Shown here piece by piece: positions 49,153 to 58,326 of a stretch of DNA of 64,000 nucleotides. The notes under the pieces are model-generated. The model ran no database searches. It saw nothing but the letters and a program-made list of their open reading frames with translations, and was not told the DNA's origin. The first letter of the stretch is position 1. Every line of letters starts with the position of its first letter. Source of the stretch: an uncultured Bacteroidales bacterium (lineage in GTDB: Bacteria > Bacteroidota > Bacteroidia > Bacteroidales > UBA932); the NCBI GenBank assembly GCA_947168525.1, contig CAMVMG010000003.1:29823-93822 (forward strand), in the 5' to 3' direction. Both the position numbers and the translations under genes were made by a program.

Positions 49153-50478
49153 ATGGATAACAAGACTTCCCATATCGGAACCATTAAACGGCCGGCACAG
49201 AAGCCGGGTGGCTGGCTGGCGCTGAGCCCGCTCCTGGTATTCCTGCTCGTGTATCTAGTCACTTCCCTGATAGCCAAAGACTTCTATAAAGTCCCCGTGA
49301 CCGCTTCCTTTATCATTGCATCGGCCTATGCCCTTTTCATGACCCGGAGCGTAGAAAAAACCGACGACAAGCTGGCCATCTTCTCGGAGGGGGCCGGAAA
49401 CAGGAGCCTGCTCCTGATGATCTGGATCTTTGTCCTGGCAGGGGCTTTTGCCGCCACCGCCAAGGAAATCGGTGCGATAGACGCCACGGTAGGTGCCACG
49501 CTCCGCATCCTGCCCGGAAAACTGATCTACGCGGGCCTGTTCCTCGCTTCCTGCTTCATCTCCATGGCCATCGGGACGTCAGTGGGAACCGTCGTCGCCC
49601 TGGTCCCCATTGCCTCCGGCATAGCCGCCCAGACCGGAATCGGCATCCCGTTTATCACCGGGGTCGTCGTGGGAGGTGCCTTCTTCGGAGACAACCTTTC
49701 CTTCATATCCGACACCACCGTGGCGGCTACCAAGAGCCAGGGCTGCTCGATGCGGGACAAGTTTCGCGTGAACCTCTGGATCGCCGCCCCCGCCGCCATC
49801 GGAGCGGCCCTGCTGTACATTGTGATGGGATTCCAGGTAGAAGCCGAGCCGCCCGTCCAGCCGGTCCAGTGGCTGGGCTTGGTCCCGTACCTGCTCGTGA
49901 TTGGCCTGGCCCTCGCCGGAATGAACGTGGTGACGGTCCTGACAATCGGGATTGCCGTGAACGGAATCATCGGCTGGGTCACGGGTGCGTACGATTTCGT
50001 AGAGTGGATGGCCTCCATCGGGTCCGGGATTGGCTCCATGGGCGAACTCATCATCGTTTCCCTGCTGGCAGGAGGCATGCTGGCGCTAATCCGCTACAAC
50101 GGCGGCATGGACTTCATCATGACCGGGCTCACCCGGCGCATCGGCGGGAAACGGGCCGCCGGGCTTACGATTGCGGCGCTGGTCTCGCTGGTGAACGTGT
50201 GCACCGCCAACAACACCATCGCCATCATTACCACCGGGCCCCTGGCAAAAGACATCAGTACCCGCTTCGGCCTGGATCCGCGCAAAACGGCTTCCATCCT
50301 GGACACGTTCTCCTGCTTTGTCCAGGGGCTACTCCCCTACGGCGCACAGATGCTCATGGCCAGCGGCCTGGCCGGCGTGTCGTCGGCCGCCATCATCTGT
50401 CACCTGTATTATCCCTTCGCCCTGGGAATCGTCGCCTTCCTCTCTATCCTCTTCCGCTTCCCCAGGAAATACTCATAA
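49153..50478 (+). CDS. Na+/H+ antiporter NhaC family
   Basis: The 441-residue membrane protein has about eleven hydrophobic segments and NhaC-type motifs: GTSVGTVVALVPIASGIA, GGAFFGDNLSFISDTTVAATKSQG and CTANNTIAIITTGPLAKDI. It exchanges Na+ for H+ and would use or balance the sodium gradient built by the Nqr complex encoded 3.2 kb downstream (inference). Its 3' end overlaps the convergent gene by 6 bases. Confidence 0.86.
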   Translation: MDNKTSHIGTIKRPAQKPGGWLALSPLLVFLLVYLVTSLIAKDFYKVPVTASFIIASAYALFMTRSVEKTDDKLAIFSEGAGNRSLLLMIWIFVLAGAFAATAKEIGAIDATVGATLRILPGKLIYAGLFLASCFISMAIGTSVGTVVALVPIASGIAAQTGIGIPFITGVVVGGAFFGDNLSFISDTTVAATKSQGCSMRDKFRVNLWIAAPAAIGAALLYIVMGFQVEAEPPVQPVQWLGLVPYLLVIGLALAGMNVVTVLTIGIAVNGIIGWVTGAYDFVEWMASIGSGIGSMGELIIVSLLAGGMLALIRYNGGMDFIMTGLTRRIGGKRAAGLTIAALVSLVNVCTANNTIAIITTGPLAKDISTRFGLDPRKTASILDTFSCFVQGLLPYGAQMLMASGLAGVSSAAIICHLYYPFALGIVAFLSILFRFPRKYS

Positions 50479-51057
50479 CCAGACCACCAGTTTCCGGTCC
50501 AGCAAGATGCGCTTCAGGCCGCCACGCTCCCCGGAAATGAGGTAAGCGGGCAGGAATTCCCGGTCAATCACGCCGGAGAGGCTTTCCCCAGCCCTTGAGG
50601 CCGCCACGCTGAGCTCGCGGCTCCCTTCCTCCAGCACCCGCGCCACACAGCGGGAAACCTCTTCCCGGGTGCCCTGCCGGCTCAGACGGCCATAGATCGA
50701 CTCCAGTTCTGTTTTATACTGCCGCACATGGCGGAAATCAATGCCCTCGGGATGACGCAGGAACAGCAGGAATACGGCTTTTGTCATGGGCCGCATACGG
50801 ATTTCCTTTCCGCGGCGGCTTCCGAGAAAAATCCGGTAATCTTTGCTCACCACCAGGGCGGGAGCTCCGGCATCCGACAAGTTCACCTCCAACTTTGCCC
50901 GCGCCTGGCGGATCAGGGAAAGCAACTGGGCAGCCTGCACCCCATCTACCAGGGAGCCATACCCGGCCTCAGGCTCTTCCAGAGCACCGCAGGCCAACAT
51001 TTCCAGTAAGAGCAAAGCATCCGGTCCCGCCTCATAAATACATCTACGCGCTGTCAT
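50473..51057 (-). CDS. Unknown protein with possible winged-helix domain
   Basis: The 194-residue protein is not assigned to a family I can name. Around residues 87-135 it reads MRPMTKAVFLLFLRHPEGIDFRHV and TELESIYGRLSR, which has the look of a winged helix as in response regulators; the C-terminal half is Arg/Glu-rich. ATG 51057 is used; the frame opens 6 bases earlier at TTG. Its mRNA would carry a leader of about 125 bases with a strong hairpin (51121-51151), unusual for this window, so regulation at the RNA level is possible. Confidence 0.6.
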   Translation of the reverse strand: MTARRCIYEAGPDALLLLEMLACGALEEPEAGYGSLVDGVQAAQLLSLIRQARAKLEVNLSDAGAPALVVSKDYRIFLGSRRGKEIRMRPMTKAVFLLFLRHPEGIDFRHVRQYKTELESIYGRLSRQGTREEVSRCVARVLEEGSRELSVAASRAGESLSGVIDREFLPAYLISGERGGLKRILLDRKLVVWL

Positions 51058-51120
51058 ACTCAAAAGGGAAAGGGTTTATTAGGATAAATCAATCCAATAT
51101 GGAAAGGTAGATAAAATTCA

Positions 51121-51151
51121 CCGGCCCTTCGCAATCCCTGCGTAGGGCCGG
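51121..51151 (-). promoter_or_regulatory. Structured leader hairpin
   Basis: CCGGCCCT/AGGGCCGG outer arms and CGCA/TGCG inner arms, with one T-T mismatch and a 5-base loop, form a hairpin in the predicted leader of the gene at 50473. On minus it follows a T-rich segment with ATAGTTTAAGTTTA and GGTTAAGTA, like the candidate small RNA at 14853. No T-tract follows, so it is not a simple terminator. Confidence 0.55.
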
Positions 51152-51189
51152 CTACTTAACCTAAACTTAAACTATGAAAAACTTCACTG

Positions 51190-51197
51190 CAAACATA
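51190..51197 (-). promoter_or_regulatory. -7 box TATGTTTG for the gene at 50473
   Basis: It is an exact TAnnTTTG match on minus in the gap 51058-51220, about 130 bases before ATG 51057, giving an unusually long leader. Confidence 0.5.
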
Positions 51198-51220
51198 GGA
51201 ATAAAAAATGATATATCAAA

Positions 51221-53593
51221 TTATAAATGACGAATTTTTGCAAATTTTAGCAAAAGAAGTTTTTCACCGTAATCATCAAAGGATATACGCGCCTTGAGTT
51301 CCGGGACCCGCCCGCTTATTTCAAGGACTTTTCCTGCCCCGAAACGGTTGTGTTCAATCCGGTCTCCCACCTTGAAACTGGACATCGGGTCCGGGACGAA
51401 ACCGTCCGCTGCCGGGGGCTTGGGACGCGACGGTTTCACTTCCTCGCGGCTTCTCCAGCTGAATCCGCCACCGGCCGGCTGCGGCTGGGCGGCCCGCCTG
51501 CCCCAGGGACTGCCGAATCGGAAAGGCGCTTCTTCCTCGGCCGAACGGGCCTCAAAGTCCTCTTTCCGGAGCGGGTTTTCCAGATACTGGGGGGCGATTT
51601 CCTTCAAGAAGCGACTGGGCGCATTGGACTCGTGCTTGCCGTTTCTCATGCGGGTTTCGGCAAAGGAAAGCGTCACGCTGCGCATGGCGCGGGTAATGGC
51701 CACATAGAACAACCGGCGTTCCTCTTCCAGCTCGGGACCGGTGAGCATCCAGCCGCCGGAGGGAAAAAGGTTTTCCTCCATCCCGGCCACGAACACATAA
51801 GGAAACTCCAGTCCCTTGGCTGAATGGACTGTCATCAGCGCCACTTTGTTGCTGGTCTGGTCTTCGTCTACATCGGCATTGGACAGCAGGGAGATGTTCT
51901 CCAGGAAATCGCCCAGGCCGATGAGGGGAAGCTCCGACGAGGGAACCAGCGAAGCGTCTTCCACCGCCCCGTCTTCCACCAGAGCGTTCAAGTAATCCCC
52001 GTGCCGGTCCTCCACATAGGCCTTTATGCTGTTGAGCAGCTCCTCAACATTTTGGAAACGGGACTGTCCCTCCACGGAATTATCGGCCTTGAAAAAGAGA
52101 TAAATCCCGCTTTCAGAGGCCAGGGAACGCGCCACGTCGTAGGCGTCTCCCTGCCGGGCCTCTGCGGCAGCCTTGTCCATCATGTCGCAGAAAGTGCGGA
52201 TCTTGGACACGGCGGCGGCCCGCAGGCCGAACTGCTCCAAATCGGTCCGGAAAGCGGCCCGGAAAAGGGAAGTACCACCCTCCTGCGCCGCCTTGGAGAG
52301 CGCCTGAAGGGAGGTGTCCCCGATCCCGCGGGCGGGTTTGTTCACGATGCGCCGGAAAGCTTCGTCGTCGTTCAGGTTCACGGCCAGCTTGAAATAGGCC
52401 ATCACGTCCTTAACCTCCGCCCGCTCGAAGAATGAGTTGCCGGAATAGATCAGATACGGGATATTGCGCCGCCGGAGCTGCTCTTCCAGAGCCCGGGACT
52501 GCGAATTGGTACGGTACAGGATGGCGAAATCGGCGTATTCCGCCTGCTGGGTGCGCATCCGGGCCAGGATGGCCGATGTAATCTGCTGAGCCTCGTCCTG
52601 CTCGGAGAAAGCGCGGAGAAGGCGGATTTTCTCTCCTGCATCGCCCATGGAAACGCAGTTTTTGGGAATGCGGCCCTCGTTCTTGGCGATGAGGGTGTTG
52701 GCGGCATTCACGATATTCTGGGTAGAGCGGTAGTTCCGCTCCAGGCGGAAGATCCGGGCCTGGGGAAAATCTTTCTGGAAATTGAGGATATTCTGGATCT
52801 GGGCGCCCCGGAACCCGTAGATGGACTGGGAATCGTCCCCCACCACACAGATATTCCGGTGCCCGGCGGCCAGTTTCCGCAGAATATAGTACTGGGCCAT
52901 GTTGGTGTCCTGGTACTCGTCTACCAGGATGTGGCAGAACCGGCCCGCAATGGAGTCCAGCGCCTCCTGGCTGTGCTTGAGCAAGATGTTCATGTACAGG
53001 AGGATATCGTCGAAGTCCATGACGCCGGACTGCTTGCACACCTGGCAGTACAGGGCGTAGATGCGGTAGATCTCCGGCTTCTTGTGGATCCGGTCCTCTT
53101 CCCGGTACCCGTTGGCCCCGTTCATGTAAGGGGTGGGGGTGACCAGGTCGTTCTTGGCCTTGGAGATGCGGGAATATACCTCCTTGGGCTTGTATAGTTT
53201 TTCGTCCAATCCCAGCTGCCGGATGCAGTTTTTGACGGCGCTCACCGAATCCGTGGTGTCGTAGATGGTAAAGTCCGGAGAGAAGCCGATGACTCCGGAG
53301 AACTCCCTGAGAAAGCGGATGAAGACCGAATGGAACGTACCCATCTGGATGCGCCTGGCCTGCCGCTCCCCCACCATCCGGGCAATCCGTTCCTTCATCT
53401 CGCCGGCTGCTTTCTTGGTAAAAGTAAGAGCCAGAATCTGCTGGGGCTCCACGCCCTGACTGATTAGGTAGGCGATACGCGAGGTAAGCACCCGGGTTTT
53501 GCCGGAACCGGCACCGGCGACAATTAACATGGGCCCCTCAGTGCATTCGACGGCTTTTTTCTGTTCGGGGTTCAAATCTTTCAGAATCTCCAT
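51221..53593 (-). CDS. uvrD: UvrD/PcrA-family DNA helicase
   Basis: The 790-residue superfamily 1A helicase has Walker A GAGSGKT (residues 27-33), LTFTKKAAGEMKERI, DEYQDTN (motif II), VVGDDSQSIYGFRGA (motif III), LERNYRST (IV), TVHSAKGLEFPYVFV (V) and YVAITRAMRS (VI). It unwinds DNA in repair and removes stalled RNA polymerase. The C-terminal 40 residues contain the VGDRIEHNRFGAGKVLEI Tudor-like segment of PcrA. Start ATG 53593 (MEILKDLNPEQKKAV) is clear; the open frame beyond it is antisense to nqrA/nqrB. Confidence 0.95.
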   Translation of the reverse strand: MEILKDLNPEQKKAVECTEGPMLIVAGAGSGKTRVLTSRIAYLISQGVEPQQILALTFTKKAAGEMKERIARMVGERQARRIQMGTFHSVFIRFLREFSGVIGFSPDFTIYDTTDSVSAVKNCIRQLGLDEKLYKPKEVYSRISKAKNDLVTPTPYMNGANGYREEDRIHKKPEIYRIYALYCQVCKQSGVMDFDDILLYMNILLKHSQEALDSIAGRFCHILVDEYQDTNMAQYYILRKLAAGHRNICVVGDDSQSIYGFRGAQIQNILNFQKDFPQARIFRLERNYRSTQNIVNAANTLIAKNEGRIPKNCVSMGDAGEKIRLLRAFSEQDEAQQITSAILARMRTQQAEYADFAILYRTNSQSRALEEQLRRRNIPYLIYSGNSFFERAEVKDVMAYFKLAVNLNDDEAFRRIVNKPARGIGDTSLQALSKAAQEGGTSLFRAAFRTDLEQFGLRAAAVSKIRTFCDMMDKAAAEARQGDAYDVARSLASESGIYLFFKADNSVEGQSRFQNVEELLNSIKAYVEDRHGDYLNALVEDGAVEDASLVPSSELPLIGLGDFLENISLLSNADVDEDQTSNKVALMTVHSAKGLEFPYVFVAGMEENLFPSGGWMLTGPELEEERRLFYVAITRAMRSVTLSFAETRMRNGKHESNAPSRFLKEIAPQYLENPLRKEDFEARSAEEEAPFRFGSPWGRRAAQPQPAGGGFSWRSREEVKPSRPKPPAADGFVPDPMSSFKVGDRIEHNRFGAGKVLEISGRVPELKARISFDDYGEKLLLLKFAKIRHL

Positions 53594-53680
53594 ATCTAGC
53601 TCACATTTATAACGCGAAATTACTAAAAAATTCGTAACTTCGCGCGGTATTTTTAGCAAATACACAAAACTACTACTATA

Positions 53681-55015
53681 ATGTCTAACAATCTCGATTT
53701 GAAAAAGGGCCTGAACATTCCTCTCAAGGGTGAAGCGGCCCGGGAAGTCATCAAAACCGTGAGCGCTGGAATAGTAGCTGTCAAACCCACCGATTTCAAC
53801 GGCCTGGTACCAAGGCTGCTGGTAAAGGAGGGCGACAGCGTGCTGGCCGGTTCCCCGGTGATGGCCGACAAAATGCGTCCCGAGATCCTGTTCACCTCTC
53901 CCGTAAGCGGAACGGTGGCCCAGATCGTCCGGGGCGAAAAGAGAAAATTGCTTGCCGTCCTTGTCAAGGCCGACGGGAAACAAGAGTGCGTGGACTTCGG
54001 AGCCAAGGCTCCCACCACCGCCGCCGAAACCAAAGACCTTCTCCTGAAGACCGGTCTCTGGGGCTCGCTCATCCAGCGTCCCTACGGCATCCTGGCCAAT
54101 CCGGACATCACGCCCAAGGCAATTTTCATTTCCTCTTTCAGCACGGCTCCGCTCGCAGCGGACACAGATTTCACCTTGGGTGACAGCCTTCTGGACATCC
54201 AGGCCGGCGTGAATGCCCTGGGCAAAATCGCTCCCGTACACTTCTCTGTCCGCAAGGAATCCTATTCCAGCACGCCTTTCCACAAGGTGGAGAACGTGGT
54301 TTCCCACCTGGTGAGCGGCAAGCATCCCGCCGGCAACGTCGGCGTCCAGATCAGCCATATCGCCCCCATCCAGAAAGGTGAGACGGTATGGACGGTGTCC
54401 CCGCTGCTGGTGGCCGCTATCGGCCATATCGTGAACAGCGGCAAGCTGGACCTCACCCGCAAGGTAGCCGTCACCGGTCCCGCCGCAGAGAAACCCGCCT
54501 ATGTATACGCTCTTCCGGGAACTCCCGTCAAGGAAATCGTGGACGTCAAGGGTGATGTCCGCGTCATCGGCGGCAACGTTCTCACCGGCGAAAACCTGGG
54601 GGCCGACGGCTACCTGGGCTTCTTCGACGACCAGATCACCCTCCTCCGCGAGGGCCACGAGCGGGAGTGGTTCGGCTGGGCCAAGCCCTTCCGTCCCAAG
54701 GTCCACAGCTCTTCCTGGTGCTACTTCTCCTGGCTCACCCCGGGCAAGCAGTACGACCTGGACACCAACCTGCACGGCGGCCCCCGCGCCTTCGTGGAAA
54801 CCAAATGCTTCGAGGATGTCACTCCCATGGACATCTTCCCCATCTACCTGATCAAGGCCTGTCTGGCCGGCGACATCGAGAAGATGGAGAAATTCGGCAT
54901 CTATGAGGTTCTCCCGGAAGACCTTGCCCTGTGCGACTATGTAGATCCTTCCAAAAACGAGATCCAGGCCATCATCCGCAAAGGGATAGACCTGATGATT
55001 AAAGAAATGGCATAA
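53681..55015 (+). CDS. nqrA: Na+-translocating NADH:quinone reductase subunit A
   Basis: NqrA is the cytoplasmic quinone-associated subunit of Na+-NQR. The 444-residue protein has KKGLNIPLKG at its start, the DSVLAGSPVMADK biotinyl-like segment, SPVSGTVAQIVRGEKRK and the region SWLTPGKQYDLDTNLHGG. It is the first of six contiguous genes in the usual order A-B-C-D-E-F. A near-consensus TAACTTCG lies before it in the 87-base gap shared with uvrD. NqrB begins 3 bases after its stop. Confidence 0.96.
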   Translation: MSNNLDLKKGLNIPLKGEAAREVIKTVSAGIVAVKPTDFNGLVPRLLVKEGDSVLAGSPVMADKMRPEILFTSPVSGTVAQIVRGEKRKLLAVLVKADGKQECVDFGAKAPTTAAETKDLLLKTGLWGSLIQRPYGILANPDITPKAIFISSFSTAPLAADTDFTLGDSLLDIQAGVNALGKIAPVHFSVRKESYSSTPFHKVENVVSHLVSGKHPAGNVGVQISHIAPIQKGETVWTVSPLLVAAIGHIVNSGKLDLTRKVAVTGPAAEKPAYVYALPGTPVKEIVDVKGDVRVIGGNVLTGENLGADGYLGFFDDQITLLREGHEREWFGWAKPFRPKVHSSSWCYFSWLTPGKQYDLDTNLHGGPRAFVETKCFEDVTPMDIFPIYLIKACLAGDIEKMEKFGIYEVLPEDLALCDYVDPSKNEIQAIIRKGIDLMIKEMA

Positions 55016-55018
55016 GAT

Positions 55019-56170
55019 ATGGCAGACGAGAAAAAACCCGGCCTTTTTGAAAAAGGCGGTAAGCTGTACTGGCTTCACTCTACCATCGACGCTTTCGACA
55101 CTTTCCTGCGTGTTCCCGGCACCGTTACGGCCAAGGGCGCTCACGTGCGCGACGGTATCGACCTCAAGCGTGTGATGATTATGGTTGTCATCGCGCTGGT
55201 TCCCGCTGCCCTGTTCGGCATGTACAATGTGGGTCTCCAGACTTCTACTCTTTACGGCCTCGACTGGGGCTTCTGGCGGATGTTCTTCTATGGCCTCCTC
55301 CGGATGCTGCCCCTGTTCGTGGTCTCTTATGTGGTGGGCCTTGCCATCGAGTTCGCCAGCTCCCAGATCCGCGGCGAAGAAGTGAACGAAGGTTACCTGG
55401 TAACCGGCTTCCTCATCCCGCTCATCGTCCCGGTGGACGTTCCCCTGTGGATGCTTGCCCTCGCAGTGGCCTTCTCCGTCATCTTCGTGAAGGAAGTGTT
55501 CGGCGGTACCGGCATGAACATCTGGAACCCCGCCCTGGTGGCGCGCGCCTTCCTGTTCTTCTCCTATCCGTCCAGCATGTCCGGCTCCAGCGTTTGGGTT
55601 TCCAAAACCTGGGCAGGCATTCCCGACGTGGATGCCATCTCGGCCGCCACGCCGCTGGCCATCGCCCATGAAGGGGCCTTCGACGCCGCTACGGGTGCCG
55701 TAGGCCAGTATTCCTTCATGGATATGTTCTGGGGCTTCATCCCCGGCTCTACCGGTGAAACTTCCGTGGTGGCCATCCTCATCGGCGCCCTCATCCTGGT
55801 CTGGACCGGCGTGGCCTCCTGGAAAATCATGTGCAGCTCCATCGTGGGCGGCCTGCTGGTGGGCTGGCTGGGCCAGCTGGCCGGTGCAACCGTTCTCCCC
55901 TGCTACTATCAGCTGGTCATGGGCGGCTTCCTGTTCGGTTCCGTCTTCATGGCTACCGACCCTGTCACCGCTGCCCAGACAGAAACTGGCAAATGGATCT
56001 ACGGCTTCCTTGTTGGTGCCCTGGCGGTTATCGTCCGCCTGTGGAACCCTGGCTACATGGAAGGAATGATGCTTGCCATCCTGTTCATGAACACCATGGC
56101 CCCGCTAATCGACCACTGCGTCGTGTCCGTACACACCAGCCGCCGTGCCAAGAAAGCCCTCAACGCCTAA
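55019..56170 (+). CDS. nqrB: Na+-translocating NADH:quinone reductase subunit B
   Basis: The 383-residue integral membrane subunit has about ten hydrophobic segments. The covalently bound FMN is normally on a threonine in an SGAT-type motif; here it reads DAISAATPLAIAHEG, with Ala for Gly but the threonine present. NPALVARAFLFFSYP and GFIPGSTGETSVVAILIG are also family sequences. Together with C, D and E it forms the sodium path. The gap to nqrC is 12 bases. Confidence 0.95.
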   Translation: MADEKKPGLFEKGGKLYWLHSTIDAFDTFLRVPGTVTAKGAHVRDGIDLKRVMIMVVIALVPAALFGMYNVGLQTSTLYGLDWGFWRMFFYGLLRMLPLFVVSYVVGLAIEFASSQIRGEEVNEGYLVTGFLIPLIVPVDVPLWMLALAVAFSVIFVKEVFGGTGMNIWNPALVARAFLFFSYPSSMSGSSVWVSKTWAGIPDVDAISAATPLAIAHEGAFDAATGAVGQYSFMDMFWGFIPGSTGETSVVAILIGALILVWTGVASWKIMCSSIVGGLLVGWLGQLAGATVLPCYYQLVMGGFLFGSVFMATDPVTAAQTETGKWIYGFLVGALAVIVRLWNPGYMEGMMLAILFMNTMAPLIDHCVVSVHTSRRAKKALNA

Positions 56171-56182
56171 AGGAATTGCGCT

Positions 56183-57085
56183 ATGAATACCAATAATAAT
56201 TTGTATACAGTAATCTACACCACCGTTATTGTGGTGATAGTAGCAGCGCTCCTTGCATTCGTGTCCCAGAGCCTCAAGGCCAAGCAGGACGCCAATGAAA
56301 AGGCCGATACCATCTCCCAGATGCTCACCGCCGCCCAGCTGGGCACCAAGGCCGAATTCCAGAAGATGGGCAACGCTGCCGTCCTCGCCAAATACGCCGA
56401 GGAAATCGGCCAGGCCTTCACAGTGGACCTCAGCGGCAACAAGGTGGCAGACCTCTCCCTGGACCAGGTCTACAGCCCCAAACAGCTGAAACGCCAGAAC
56501 TACAACATCAAAGGCGGTTCCAACAAGACCGGCGAACCTGAACTTCCGGTGTTCATCTTCAAGGACGGCACCACCGTGGTTCCCATCTACGGCGCCGGCC
56601 TGTGGGGCCCCATCTGGGGCTACATCGCCTTCGAGAAAGGCTCCGAAGTCATCAAGGGCGCGTATTTCGACCACGAGTCCGAGACCGCCGGCCTGGGCGC
56701 CAAGATCAAGGACGACCTTTCCTTCCAGGCTGGATTCAACGGTGAAAAGGCCGATTTCGCCTCCTCCAACGTCTTCGACATCGTCAAAGGCGGTTCTCCC
56801 AAGAACAGCGACGGCTCCGAGATCCTGGACAACATGATCGACGCCATCACCGGTGCAACCATGACCTCCCAGGGCCTGGATGCCGCCATCGACACCTGGC
56901 TGGCCGCTTATGCCAAGTACTTCCAGGGCACTACGGCACCTGCCAGGAACAAGTGCAACTGCGGACAGTTCTGCCCCTGCGGCGACGCCTGCGAGTGCGA
57001 CTGCCACTGCCATCCCGGACAAACCCGGTGCGAATGCCCGGATTGCCCCTGCGAGGAGTGCCGTACTAAAAATATGGAGATGTAA
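56183..57085 (+). CDS. nqrC: Na+-translocating NADH:quinone reductase subunit C with Cys-rich tail
   Basis: NqrC has one N-terminal membrane segment (about residues 7-28) and a periplasmic FMN domain; the flavin threonine is in DAITGATMTSQGL (near residue 230). The body up to about residue 248 is normal. After KYFQG the protein continues with about 50 residues that are not usual for NqrC: residues 258-293 hold 13 cysteines and two histidines in C-x-C, C-x2-C and C-x3-C spacing, like a metallothionein, followed by RTKNMEM. The stop is 3 bases before nqrD, and codon use looks like the rest. On known topology the tail would face the periplasm. Confidence 0.92.
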   Translation: MNTNNNLYTVIYTTVIVVIVAALLAFVSQSLKAKQDANEKADTISQMLTAAQLGTKAEFQKMGNAAVLAKYAEEIGQAFTVDLSGNKVADLSLDQVYSPKQLKRQNYNIKGGSNKTGEPELPVFIFKDGTTVVPIYGAGLWGPIWGYIAFEKGSEVIKGAYFDHESETAGLGAKIKDDLSFQAGFNGEKADFASSNVFDIVKGGSPKNSDGSEILDNMIDAITGATMTSQGLDAAIDTWLAAYAKYFQGTTAPARNKCNCGQFCPCGDACECDCHCHPGQTRCECPDCPCEECRTKNMEM

Positions 57086-57088
57086 GCT

Positions 57089-57703
57089 ATGAACGCAAAA
57101 CTGAAAGAAACCATTCTGAACCCGATTTTCAAGGGCAACCCCATTACCGTCCTGGTGCTGGGTATCTGTTCTTCACTCGCGGTTACCGTAACCCTTAAGG
57201 GTGCGCTGGTCATGGCCCTTTCCGTGATTGTGGTCACGGGTATCTCCAGCCTCATCCTGTCCCTGCTCCGCAATACCATTCCGGGCCGGGTACGTATCAT
57301 TGTCCAGCTGGTGGTGGTAGCCATGATGGTTATCCTGGTAGACCAGATCCTCAAGAGCTTCGAAGCCACCTATGCCATCGACAAGCAACTGTCCGTGTAT
57401 ATCGGCCTGATTATCACCAACTGTATCGTGATGGGCCGCATCGAGGCTTTCGCCCTGGGCAACAAGCCCTGGCCCAGCTTCCTGGACGGCGTGGCCAACG
57501 GCGCCGGCTACGGCATGATCCTCCTTATCGTCGCCTTCTTCCGCGAGCTCCTGGGCAGCGGAACCCTGTTCGGCTTCGATATCCTGAACCGCTTCGGCTA
57601 TGTTCCCAACAACCTGGTAATCCTGCCGCCCTTCGCCCTCATTCTTCTGGGATGCATCGTGTGGGTACAGCGCAGCATCCAGAAAGACCTTCAGGAAAAG
57701 TAA
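57089..57703 (+). CDS. nqrD: Na+-translocating NADH:quinone reductase subunit D
   Basis: The 204-residue membrane protein has six hydrophobic segments and the RnfE/NqrD signatures GLIITNCIVMGRIEAFALGN and NGAGYGMILLIVAFFRELLGSG. With NqrE it holds an iron centre between the two proteins, the cysteine being in TNCIV. It follows nqrC by 3 bases. Confidence 0.95.
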   Translation: MNAKLKETILNPIFKGNPITVLVLGICSSLAVTVTLKGALVMALSVIVVTGISSLILSLLRNTIPGRVRIIVQLVVVAMMVILVDQILKSFEATYAIDKQLSVYIGLIITNCIVMGRIEAFALGNKPWPSFLDGVANGAGYGMILLIVAFFRELLGSGTLFGFDILNRFGYVPNNLVILPPFALILLGCIVWVQRSIQKDLQEK

Positions 57704-57717
57704 AACTGTGACGCCTT

Positions 57718-58314
57718 ATGGAATATCTTAGCTTATTCGTCAAGTCCATCTTCGTGGACAACATGATCTTCGCCTACTTCCTGGGAATGTGCTCATTCCT
57801 GGCGGTATCGAAGAATGTGAAGACAGCTGCAGGCCTGGGTGTCGCGGTTATCTTCGTACTGCTGGTAACCCTCCCCATCAACTATCTGCTCAATACCTAT
57901 GTACTGGCCCCCGATGCCCTGATCGAAGGCGTAGACCTGAGCTTCCTGAGCTTCATCGTCTTTATCGCCGTCATCGCGGCCATCGTCCAGATTGTGGAGA
58001 TGGTGGTGGAGAAGTTCTCCCCCGAACTGTATTCTGCCCTGGGTATCTTCCTGCCGCTGATTGCCGTGAACTGCGCCATCCTGGGCGGTTCTCTGTTCAT
58101 GCAGCAGAAAGACTTCCTCAACATCGGAGAAGCCACTGTTTATGCCCTGGGCAGCGGCCTGGGTTGGTTCCTGGCCATCGTCTCGCTGGCCGCCATCCGG
58201 GAAAAGATGTCCTATTCCAATGTTCCCCCGGCACTCAAGGGCCTTGGTATCACTTTCATCACCGTTGGTCTGATGGGTATCGCCTTCATGACCTTCATGG
58301 GCATTTCTCTATAG
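57718..58314 (+). CDS. nqrE: Na+-translocating NADH:quinone reductase subunit E
   Basis: The 198-residue membrane protein has six hydrophobic segments and the RnfA/NqrE family sequences [20 protein letters not shown] and [15 protein letters not shown]. The two cysteines in GMCSF and VNCAI match the conserved iron-ligand positions shared with NqrD. The gap to nqrD is 14 bases and to nqrF 12 bases. Confidence 0.95.
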   Translation: MEYLSLFVKSIFVDNMIFAYFLGMCSFLAVSKNVKTAAGLGVAVIFVLLVTLPINYLLNTYVLAPDALIEGVDLSFLSFIVFIAVIAAIVQIVEMVVEKFSPELYSALGIFLPLIAVNCAILGGSLFMQQKDFLNIGEATVYALGSGLGWFLAIVSLAAIREKMSYSNVPPALKGLGITFITVGLMGIAFMTFMGISL

Positions 58315-58326
58315 GAGGCTGAACTT

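Noticed and set aside
53594..55669. A very long minus-strand open frame continuing upstream of uvrD
   Set aside because: It is antisense to nqrA and nqrB, whose products have all family motifs. UvrD has a normal N-terminus at 53593, and the frame is open only because of GC-rich codon use.
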